From Polytrichum commune (lineage: Eukaryota; Streptophyta; Polytrichopsida; Polytrichales; Polytrichaceae), in assembly GCA_950295325.1 (NCBI GenBank), contig OX485806.1:49037169-49101168 (forward strand): a stretch of DNA of 64,000 nucleotides, in the 5' to 3' direction. This document shows, piece after piece, positions 35,635 to 45,002 of this stretch (within the stretch, counting starts at the first letter, position 1; every line of letters begins with the position of its first letter). The position numbers and the translations under genes were made by a program. A model generated the notes under the pieces. It worked only from the letters and a program-made list of their open reading frames with translations, searched no databases and was not told the origin of the DNA.

Positions 35635-38628
35635 TCATTTCTTCTCTCCACACACAAAACATGGAAGACCCTCTGGCACGACGGTCAGTTCAGGATGAAC
35701 TGTACCCTCAATAGGTAGATGATATGGGGCACAGTTTTTGGAATGCTCACGACATTCCCTGCCATTCTTGCCTTCCAACAACAACAAACCACTCGGCAAT
35801 ACCTCCTTCACCTGAAGGATAGTACGCCCCGCCCTGACATTTAATGTCGTAGGCGCCTCACGTTGGAGATAGACATAATTCCCCTGTCGGAATCTCCGCA
35901 ACTGAGGTCGGTAAGCACCACTGCGAATGCGTGCATAACCCAATGTGTCACGGTGCTGAGCAATGGACAAATTCTCCATGGCCATAGGCATGGCTCTCTG
36001 GAAGAATTGAGCCCGCTCCTGTAAACACTCTGTCCAAATGTTTGGGTCATCCAAGTCCACAACATGAGCTAACTTTTCCCGAATAGAACTCGGGAGAATA
36101 TGCTCACGTCCATACAATAACTGATACGGACTATAGGATGCCAAAGAGGCATGCATACTAAATCGATAGCCCATAGCAATCCAAGGCAACATAAGGTCCC
36201 AATCCCGGTGGCTTCCCCGAAGTAATCCATACTTCTTCAAGCCACACTTGGTTGTCTGAACAACCCATTCAGCCAAGCCATCTGCCTCCGGATGATCCCG
36301 AGAGGTGGTACGGTGATCTATGAGCGCCTTAGTGCACAACTCCTTAAAAACACCAAGGAACTCCCTTCCTTGGTCCGTCAACACCTCAGTCGGTGCTCCA
36401 AAACGTCCTAACACACGATCCAAAAAAGCGGCCGCGGCCAACTCTGCCGAGTTTTGGGGTAGAGCAACAAGCTCAATCCACTTGTTAAAATGCTCCACCA
36501 TCACCAAAACGTACTTTGCTCCACGTGGTGTAACCACCAATGGCCCTGCAAAGTCCAGCGACCAACGGTAGCCCAATCCCATGATAGGTAAGGGCTATAA
36601 CTGAGGTGATAAGGTGTTAAAGCTAGACCTGACCCGGTCACAAACTTCACACCTCCCGACATAGGCAGCCACCTGCTGATACATGCCAGTCCACCAATAT
36701 TGGCCACGCAACATCGAATGTGTCCTGCGTATGCCAAAATGGCCAAGTTCCTCGTGCACTTGTCGCACCAAAGAGGCCCTCTGATCCGGCCTAGGAACAA
36801 TACGCCTTGTGCCATCCGGCCACAATCGAAATAACAAACCGTTCTCCCAACGGAACTTTGTTACTCGATGTCCAATCCTATCCCTTTCCATTGCCAAAAT
36901 AGACAAAGGAAAGGTACCCTGTTGCAACTTATGCAATACGGGAAGATCCTCCCATATATCTGCAATAGCTTGAGGCCGATCAGTCTCATTATCCGAGCCC
37001 TGTATCGGAATCTCAACAGATGCACTAGAAAATAAAGTGAGGTAGGCAGCCGCGTGCCAACCTGGAACCGCCTCTCGATCACAATCTCCATGCCACCTGG
37101 CCCCAGTCAAGTCCTCATCTGAAGGACTTGGATTGCGTGAGAGTCCATCTGCATCCATGTTGGTAATCCCTGCACGGTGTACCACCTCAAAGTCATATTC
37201 CTGGAGTAACAAAGCCCACCTAGTAAGCTTGCCAGTAAGCTTATTCGACTCCATGAGCCACCGTAACGGCTGATGGTCAGTCACTAAAGTAAAGTGCTGA
37301 CCATAAAGATACGGCCGAAAATGGGCAATAGCCCATACCGCCGCCAATGCTTCTCCCTCGTAGGATGAATAATTAGCCTCCGCCGTGTTATTGCTTCGCG
37401 AAGCGTAAGCAACAACATACTCCCGACCAAAATCATCCTTCTGAGTGAGAACTGCTCCCAAACCCAATGAACTCCAATCCGTATGCAACTGGAAAGATTT
37501 GGAAACATCTGGACGTCGAAGCACCGGAGCCGTACCCAGTTTCTGCTTCAATGTCTCAAACGCCTGTTGTTGCTCACAATCCCAAGTCCACGGTTGGTCC
37601 TTGCTCGTGAGAATGGTGAGAGGCTTGGCGATCAAGCTAAAGTTCTTGACGAATCGCCGATAGTAATTCGCCAAGCCCAAGAAAGCACGAAGTCTCGGCA
37701 CATCAACCGGTGCCGGAATCTTCTGCAAGGCGTCCACCTTAGTTTGTTGTATCCCAAGACCTCCTAGAACAATCATATGCCCTAGATATGCCAGCCGGTC
37801 ATGGAAAAACTTACACTTGTCGTGGTGCAAGCGCAATCCCCACCGCTGCAACCGTTTAAAAACGGCTTGCAGATGCCTCACATGCTCCTGTGGTGTTGTG
37901 TTGAAGATGATCACATCGTCTATGTAACACCGAGCAAAGGGCAAGCCAGAGAGAACCTGATCCATCACCCGCTAAAACTCAGCGGGTGCATTTTTCAGGC
38001 CAAATGGAAGAAACTTCCAATGATAAAGTTGATCTTTCCCATCTTGATCAACTCCCCAAAATGCGGTCTTCACCCGATCTGCCGTAAATAATGGAAGTTG
38101 GTGATATCTGGATCTCAAGTCCAAGGTGCTAAAGACCCGAGAAAATCCGTTGGCATCGAACAACTCCTCCGGGATCGGCATAGGATACCGATCCGACTTG
38201 GTCTTCCGATTAACTGGACGGTAATCCCCACACATCCGCTTCTCCATCCAATTGCCAAAGATATCCTTCTTCGATGGCATAACCGTAGCACAAGCATATT
38301 CCCCGTTGGAAAGTTTGATTAGTCCTGCTGCCAAGAGCTCTCGGCAATGAGCCTGAACGCCAATCCGCTCGGAAACACTGAGCCTGTAAGGTCTCCGAAA
38401 AATGGGATGGTCGTCTTCCAACTGAATGTGGATGGGTTTTCCTTTATAACCTTCAAGATCCTGAAGGCTAAAAACAAAACATCTACGGTACGAGCGAATA
38501 AATGCTCGTACCTTCCGTGCCTCAGCACCAGTGAGACGAGGGCCTAATTCAAGTGGCTAATCATCAAACTCTGTGGTCTCCCTTTCCACTAGAAGAGAGC
38601 CACCTGGTGCTGGCACGGACTCTAACTG
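35635..38628 (-). pseudogene. Methyltransferase-element reverse transcriptase, RNase H and integrase
   Basis: Continuation of the methyltransferase frame. In order: linker and RT N-part (KPIHIQLEDDHPIFRRPYRL), RT core (FGLKNAPAEF, then the catalytic YIDD at about 37926-37915), RNase H (FQLHTDWSSLGLGAVLTQ, SSYEGEALAAVWAIAHFRPY, LVTDHQPLRWLM, DADGLSR), integrase H2C2 finger (HEELGH, CEVC) and core (SLDFAGPLVV, EVLTDQGREF, PEADGLAEWVV) giving the D, D, E residues. It ends in TGA at 35635 with no chromodomain seen. Stops at 38559-38557, 37974-37972 and 36597-36595 are all TAG. The one at 37974 replaces the Gln that normally follows NAPA-F in RT, so at least that one is a mutation and not a recoding site. 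Confidence 0.9.
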
Positions 38629-39888
38629 CTAATGAGAGGAGGGGGCATTAACCATGCCCCCAACCTCCGTGTTAGCAATAGAGTCCATCTCCTCTTCATC
38701 ACCACCAATATGTGATGATGAAGCCACCACCGGAGGTGAAGAAGCCAAAGCAGTATAAACTCGTTGAGCTCGGAGCTCCTCCATTACCTGCTGCTCGAAT
38801 CGAAAGATTCGTTCGGCTTCTCCAACCCTGACATCAATTCCCTCCTTCATGGATGTGGACCGTTGTGCCCCCTGACCAAAATCCTCTGCCCCCAGAGACA
38901 ATAACTGATCACCATGATGCCGTTGCAATGCAAGGCATAAACTAACAGTCCACACTATGGTATGGAGATCCATGGCTTGGCCCAATACGAAGCATCGTTG
39001 GCCCTCAGAAAGGCCAGGAGCTGCGGTGGTACCAGTGCGGAAGCCCATGGCACGCTCTCGTTCATCAGCCAAGGGTTCGGTGTGGGTTTTGGTGTTAGCA
39101 TCCCACACCATACCCGGCCCCCGATCGCGGAAGGCGAATGACTGTGGAAACGTCATAAAGGTGGGAAAGGCCCTCCCTGGTGCCCCCACTTTGTTGACTA
39201 ATGCCAACGGGGGTAAATCATCCCGAACAACCGGCAAAGAGGTCCGGTTTGGATCCAAGATGTTATCCACCTTCTGATCAAAAGGTGGAGGTACTATAGA
39301 AATTGCTGCGGCCAAAGTAGATGACGGTGCGAGGTTGGTCCAAATCCACTGAGGCCGGTGGGCATAAGAACCAATGCTCGCGGCATCTACAAAAATGGGA
39401 TCTTCAAGGTGTTGACGAACATAACGATCGCCTTTCAACACCTTGTCCGGAGAGTCTCCCAACAATGGTACATTCTCGAAGATATACCTTGGCGGGGTAT
39501 GTTGGTGGGAAAACCACCACTGCATGAGGCGGATGAGGTCCCAAAATAGACTAGACCTGGGATCCTCTAGACCTCGGCCGGCTCCAACACGTGAATGGCC
39601 CTGGCATGGCCATCCTGCAATTACCATATCCACCGGACCCAAGTGTCGTAAGTCGGCCTCACTGATGAGTGTAACATCATGAGGGAGACGTGAAAAACAC
39701 CCACGAATGGCAGTTGGAGGTAACTGCTGGGGGTACAATACCATCAGTTGGTGAAGATGGTGACGAGTCACACGGGTGGACACTTGAGAGTTGTCCACAT
39801 AGACATACCGTCTAACCGTGAGGCCAGCCTCCAATATGGCCGCTAAGCCTGTGCCGATGCCCCCAAACAGTTCCACCAAAGTAATTCA
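38629..39888 (-). CDS. C5 DNA (cytosine) methyltransferase domain in retrotransposon frame
   Basis: This 416-codon open stretch carries the motifs of a C5 methyltransferase in normal (unpermuted) order. They are motif I ELFGGIGTGLAAILEAG (residues 3-19), motif IV AGWPCQGHSR with the catalytic Cys at 92, motif VI FENVPLL (Glu 135), motif VIII YAHRPQWIWTNL (171-182), ERERAMGF (273-280) and motif X CFVLGQAMDLHTIVW (296-310). RSSLFWDLIRL after the Cys and the ERE-MGF block are closest in style to DNMT3/DRM proteins. Plant DRM is circularly permuted and this is not, so DNMT3-like is the better guess. All catalytic residues are present. It lacks ADD, PWWP, UBA or BAH domains. It ends at a TAG and was probably fused to the downstream RT. 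The stop upstream at 39888 and the lack of an ATG before motif I mean it cannot start cleanly here. Confidence 0.9.
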
Positions 39889-40053
39889 AAATGATGTGCA
39901 CACATCACAAGCACATATTTTTCCTCCTTGTTTCTCCACGAATCCGCAATGTTTGTCTTCCTCCACTCCAAAATTTCGCAACCACTTGTCTTCACACTCT
40001 TTCTCGAGTGTTGGAGCTCAAGATTTGAAGAAAAGAGAAGAAATCATCCACAT
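39886..40053 (-). pseudogene. N-terminal leader of the methyltransferase polyprotein
   Basis: An ATG at 40053-40051, about 11 bp inside the LTR, opens a frame in register with the methyltransferase. It contains about 56 codons interrupted by TGA at 40020-40018 and again at 39888-39886. Between the two stops the text is charged and Cys-containing (ECEDKWLRNFGVEED, KICACDVC). Both TGA codons could be former CGA. If so, the polyprotein began next to the LTR and had no room for gag. No relative is recognised. Confidence 0.55.
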
Positions 40054-40063
40054 TCTTGCCAAG

Positions 40064-40403
40064 TGAGAAGTAAGAGAGTAGAACACTCATAATAGCTCTA
40101 AATCTCTCTCCAAATGTATACAATTAGTCAAGCTATCTCTCACTCCACCAAGGGAGAATCCAAGAGTGTAAGTAGAGGGAGAAGAACTCAAGATTTATTG
40201 CAAAATCATGCAATCTACACCTCACACAAGCTCTCTCCACACACTAACTCAGAAGACTTGACTTGGCAAGAATGGCAAGCCAAGGAGGAGGCTCCTCACT
40301 TAGGAGCCTTCCTTTCTACATCTATATTCATCCATCCAAATCTAGATGAATGAAATCCAACGGATAAGGTGCGGCCGTCGACGCTGCATACCGTGATAAT
40401 TGT
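40064..40403 (-). repeat. 5' LTR, R block only
   Basis: In element orientation it ends ACTTCTCA at 40064, followed after 2 nt by TGGCAAGAATG, a plausible tRNA primer-binding site. It lacks block X at its outer end, so about 105 bp of the LTR are missing on this side. Beyond 40403 the sequence is unrelated to X. Confidence 0.8.
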
Positions 40404-41166
40404 GTAGGTTAAATACAATATTGTACCAACTTTTGCATCCATAAAAGTGCATAATTTTTTCATTGAAAATCTGTAAGGTTCTTTATGATTCATTTGGCCA
40501 ACTGATACTAGTGTGGTTCATTGTTTGGCCTTGGCGGTGATTCTTCCAAATTCATCTACATACAAGCAAACATCTACATATTAATTTTATATATATACAA
40601 ATTTCATAGTAAAAAAAAAAGTTTTAAGATTATTCATGACATCAAGAAAATGTATAAACACTACTGACTTACAAAATCATGCATCCTAATAATAAGCATT
40701 ATTGGAAGTAATCACCAAGCAATGCTCATTTGACCAGCGTGTATGTTTTGAAATTTTCATTTGATGTTCAACTTCAAGTCCAAAGTGTCACGTAACGTTT
40801 TCAAAAAAAAAATGAATGTCAATTGACATATGCATTTTATTTTAAAATGTGACCTCAATTTTGGGTTACACAATGTTTTAGAAAGACTAATATTTTGAAT
40901 AATTAAAATACAATCGTGATTTGTAGCATAAAAAAACTATCAATCGAGCGTAAGTATCCTTCAGTCATGCATGTTTTTCCAAATATTGAAGATGATAGTC
41001 CAATCCATTGCATGTACTTCAAGCTCACAAAGAGAAACTTGCATAAGAGCATCAAGGGTCTTGAAGCTCAATCTATTGCACAAATGGCTTTTGATTGCAT
41101 TATGTTTGGGTCAATTTGTATGTCATTCTTGTGTCACACAAATCCTATCTGACAAATAACTATACT
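40404..41166. other. No gene recognised
   Basis: AT-rich sequence with only short open frames and several A or T runs (40611, 40801). Confidence 0.4.
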
Positions 41167-41489
41167 CACTGCTAGAGATTGTGTACAATCTTGACATGTA
41201 ACAAGACATTTATTGAAGTAAACAAAGAGGTGACCTAATAGCATATATTACTAGAAAGTGTGTTGTCTACGACATGTCTTGGGGGACCATGCCCTACACC
41301 CCATGGATCGTCTATTTGGACATAGCCAATATGTTTAGGACCATTGCTTATGATGTCTAAATATACTAAAAATTTTACGGGCTCCACACTAAATTATTAC
41401 TTAACGTTAAAGCGTGCATGCATGTATAGGGCTATCATTGGTTGATATGTTGAATAATGAGTGGTCCTATTTTTTAACAAATGAGTGCC

Positions 41490-41686
41490 ATTTAAAAGAG
41501 ATATCCACCATCAGTAAGTCCAATCCTCACCTCCCGAGCCTTGCCATCTATAAGCACCTATAGTTCTAAGTGCCTAGCCACTTACCTAGTATGCTAAGCC
41601 AAGCGCGGGGGCCAAGGGATTTGATCCTTAAACCTCTTGGCTCCCACATAGAGGCCTTAGCCACTAAGCCACCACTCCACGCATGA
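41490..41686 (-). mobile_element. tRNA-derived SINE
   Basis: On the minus strand the head contains an RNA polymerase III box A (TGGCTTAGTGG, 41671-41661) and a box B-like GGATCAAATCC (41627-41617), 44 nt apart as in tRNA genes. The ends do not pair as an acceptor stem, so it is not a tRNA gene. The body continues to lower coordinates; its 3' end is uncertain. Confidence 0.5.
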
Positions 41687-41719
41687 TATATTAAAAGTAT
41701 TTAAAACATTTGTACATAA

Positions 41720-42500
41720 AGGCCCCAAGTTACTATTTATTTTTTATTTACTGTATACAATATAATATCAACTATATACGGCATATATTATTTACTGTCT
41801 ATTATTTACTACTTATAATTTATTATTAAGTGTTTCGTATTTACTGTCTATATTATCATATTTACTATGTACTGCCTAATATTCACTATTTATAGTTTAT
41901 AGTTTATTATTTATAGTATAGTATATTATATTTATTATTTTCAGTATGTTATTATTATCTATTGTATATAGTATATTATTTACTATTTATAGTATGATAT
42001 TTACTATTAATAATATTATTACTATTAATAGTCTGGTGTTTATTATCTATTATTATCTATTGTATATAGTATACTATATACTATTCATGATATGATATTT
42101 ATAGTAGATTATTACTATTAATGGTCTGATGTTTATTATTATCTTTATTCTTTATTATTTTCAGTATGTTATTATTATCTACTATATATAGTATATTTTT
42201 GACTATTTATAGTCTGATATTTAATTTTCAATATTCATAGTATATTAGTACTATTAATGGTCTTCTGTTTATTATTTATAGTATTTTATTATTATCTACT
42301 TTATATAGTTTTTTTTTTCAGTATGTTATTCTTATTTATTGTATATAGTTTATTATTTACTATTTATGGTCTGATATTTATTATTTTGTTATATTATTAT
42401 ATTAGTTCTATTAATGGTGTGCTATTCTTATTTAATCTTTATAGTATATTATTGTACTATTAATGGACTTTTAAAAAATTATATACTGGAAATTGTTTAC
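41720..42500. repeat. AT-rich degenerate tandem array
   Basis: About 780 bp made of irregular repetitions of TATTTACTATTTATAGTATG-like units with TTATTA and TCTATTGTATATAG variants. Open frames inside (for example at 42257) are low-complexity artefacts. Confidence 0.8.
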
Positions 42501-42582
42501 TATTTACTGTGTACATGATTTTCCACATACGCCCTAAAAATTACCGACCATAATTCATACAATCTATTGGGCAAATTGTCTG

Positions 42583-42620
42583 ATTGTTTATAGGACGATG
42601 TGAGTCGTCCTATAAACAAT
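42583..42620. repeat. 16-bp inverted repeat
   Basis: ATTGTTTATAGGACGA (42583-42598), a 6-nt loop, then its exact reverse complement (42605-42620). It lies 145 bp from the candidate CACTA-type right end. Confidence 0.9.
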
Positions 42621-42768
42621 ATCGGGGCGTCAATGTGTCAACAATGACCATTTTCCAACACTTATACTAGAAACATGTCGATTTTCTTTTTTTCATGAAG
42701 TGTTGGTCCAATTAGCACATGCATGCTAAAACAATGTATTAAAAACCCTTGTTTCTCTTGTAGTGACT

Positions 42769-43580
42769 TGATGGAATGAGTATAATTTTTTTGCCAAAAT
42801 TGCATAAGCTTAGGCCAATTTGTGTGCCATTCCAAATTGCGACCACATATGTGTCAAGCCTCAAATATCATTTTATTCTCACATTCATGTCGAAGTGTTT
42901 CCATAAATTCTAGGAGTTCTCCCTTACACATGTCACTTTCTTTTTCAGTGAATTGAAACTTCAACAATACCCATTCGAGCTACAATTCAGTATTGGTGAT
43001 TCAATCACTATCATCTTGGGGGATTCAATCCCTCTTATATTTTGCATACACATGCACTCATGACTTATTTATCGGGGGGCTATTTACCTTGCAGAAAATA
43101 TTATAAGGTATGGTATTTATCAAAATAAAGGTAAATTTTTGTATTTTAATACACCCTATCAGTAATTATATTTTTTTGGGGAATCATTTAAAATAACCCA
43201 ATTTTATTTATATTGCATTTTTTTCCTTATACCCCAAATAACCAATTTTTTTGACTACACCCCAATTTTTTCTTTCTTAGAGCCCAACTGTTGTCCATTT
43301 TTTTTTATCACGCCGCATTTTGTTTCTTACACCTCATTTTTTTCTTCATGAAGGACATTTCTATTCTTACAACTCCATCCAGTAGCACAGACCCTACCCT
43401 AGACCCACTACCCCTAGTAAATTTTTCCACGTTATTTTACATGTACTGACTAGATCAAAAAATGCCATTATATGTGATGGTATTTTTCATGTAAACATGT
43501 TTCATTATTTTAAAACCTCATATACTATATGTACATTTTTCTTGCAAAATTTATCTATAATAAATATATTAGACCTTATT
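42769..43580. other. No gene recognised
   Basis: AT-rich. 43190-43350 repeats short CACCCCAATTTTTT-like pieces. Confidence 0.4.
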
Positions 43581-43582
43581 TT

Positions 43583-45002
43583 TTATTCCATGTTGTTTCT
43601 ATGATTTTTGCCAATAACCCCCTCAAGACTATTATCACTTGGATAATTACAAGGGTTGAAGCTTTTGGTTGCATTGAATACTGGAAAGTTTGGAAAATGA
43701 TCATTCAAAGCATGAACAAGTCTTTGCACATAGGATGGACCCAATAATATGCATTGTTGTAGTTCATTGGGCTCGTCAGTTGCCAATGCATGAATAATAC
43801 AATCTCATGTGTTGTTTGCATACCTCAACTAAAGATTTCCTACAAATTTCTTCAAGAATCATCCCAAATTCTTGCTTGTATGACCAAACATAGGTCCACT
43901 CCTGGATAAAAAATGATGTGATAAAATTGAAATAGTGATAACAATGATTACACTAATAGTTGTGATACCAACCAGATCATATTGAAATTTGATATTCAAT
44001 TTTTTCAATTCTTGTAAAACATCTACAAACAAGTTCAAATAAAAGTGAAATAAAAAAACACATGATCTCATACTAATGCTGCTCTTCAACTCTGAATAAT
44101 TTCAGGAACACCAACATGCATTGTAGTAAGCGGGTCATGACATTACCTCAAGAAATACATCATACTACATGAATTTGTAAAATCACTACATAATCATCTG
44201 CAAATACATCCTTTAACAATCGTTTCAACTTGTTTGCGTTGATTTGTACTACGGCCCACCCACTTGTAAATTTTGTTGGCCAAACAATCCAACATTTGAA
44301 ATTTTGGAAAAATTCTAGTTGCATCTCCTGTAGCTAAAGCTTCACAATGTGCACTACAATACATATTTATGAGAGTTGGAACCTTTGCACGTATTCTAGC
44401 CGCTAGTCCTATACAATGTCCGGTCTTACTAGAAGTCTTATTAGTGGCTAAAATTACTTGGTTGAGAGACATCCAATGCATTTTCTCCAATAATCCGGTG
44501 ACAACCTTATACATAGATTTTGTTGTACCATTTCGAAGAGCCACAAGCTCAATAAATTTTGTAACATGAGGACCTTTTCATTATTTGATAAATAAACAAT
44601 ATAAATAATTAATTGTTGTTTAAGAATTCAATCAATGGCCTCATCTATCATCAAGGAATAAAATGGGAAGGATTGTGTCTATGTTAAAATGCCATTACTA
44701 ATATGCTTTGAAATTGTCCATAAAAATTCCAATGTTGCATACCTTGAAGTATATAAGACATATTTATCATTAATAGGCATGTTTGGAACTTATAATAATG
44801 AAAGCAATTGGCATGTGTCTTGATATCTCAAAATTGAACGATCATTCCATATTGTAAAATATAAAGCTTTCATCATAGTGGTGATTATTGATTGCTCTCT
44901 ATCTACCATGACATTTAGCCCGTGAATAACTAAAGATACATTTGCATGTTGAAGAAAATGTACAATCTTTATACAAGCTACCGAATTTTTGTAGTCACCC
45001 AT
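43583..45002 (-). pseudogene. hAT-like DUF4371-type transposase, decayed
   Basis: Minus-strand fragments line up with the DUF4371/hAT-like proteins that carry a TTF-type zinc finger in full-length members. They are an N-part (TIWNDRSILRYQDTCQLLSLL, near 44800), a middle (GHCIGLAARIRAKVPTLINM, YCSAHCEALATGDATRIFP, LANKIYKWVGRSTNQRK; 44194-44544) and a C-part (VQRLVHALNDHFPNFPVF, SFNPCNYPSDNS; 43583-43786). Frame changes and stops separate them. Terminal inverted repeats were not found. Confidence 0.6.

Larger units (their letters stand above)
34649..40403 (-). mobile_element. Ty3/gypsy retrotransposon encoding a C5 DNA methyltransferase
   Basis: A minus-strand LTR element of about 5.75 kb. 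Repeat R (about 339 bp) lies at both ends, 34756-35094 and 40064-40403. A 105-bp block X flanks the left R on both sides (34651-34755, 35093-35197) and is missing on the right. The internal part is one reading frame: a short Cys-rich N-terminus, a C5 cytosine methyltransferase, a linker, reverse transcriptase, RNase H and integrase. No gag, zinc knuckle or protease is recognisable. A polypurine tract lies just inside the left LTR. The frame contains six stops but no frameshift. C5 methyltransferases captured by retrotransposons have been reported in the streptophyte alga Klebsormidium and the dinoflagellate Symbiodinium; relation to those is not tested here. Confidence 0.9.
41167..42765. mobile_element. 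Possible non-autonomous CACTA-type element
   Basis: The left end reads CACTGCTAGAGA and the right end TCTCTTGTAGTG, which are imperfect inverted repeats of the CACTA type. ACT flanks both ends (41164-41166, 42766-42768) as a 3-bp target duplication. The right subterminal part has a 16-bp hairpin. No coding capacity. Evidence is moderate because the inverted repeat is short and has about three mismatches. Confidence 0.35.

Noticed and set aside
38557-38631. Translational readthrough TAG codons between methyltransferase and RT as programmed recoding
   Set aside because: Two TAGs lie only 24 codons apart and a third hits the conserved Gln in the RT core, which is better explained by mutation. 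It cannot be fully excluded for the first one.
41600-41690. Possible tRNA gene on the minus strand
   Set aside because: Boxes A and B are present but the two ends do not form an acceptor stem; it fits a tRNA-derived SINE better.
42257-42463. 68-codon hydrophobic open frame
   Set aside because: Lies in the AT-rich tandem array; the Phe/Leu/Tyr-rich product is a low-complexity artefact.
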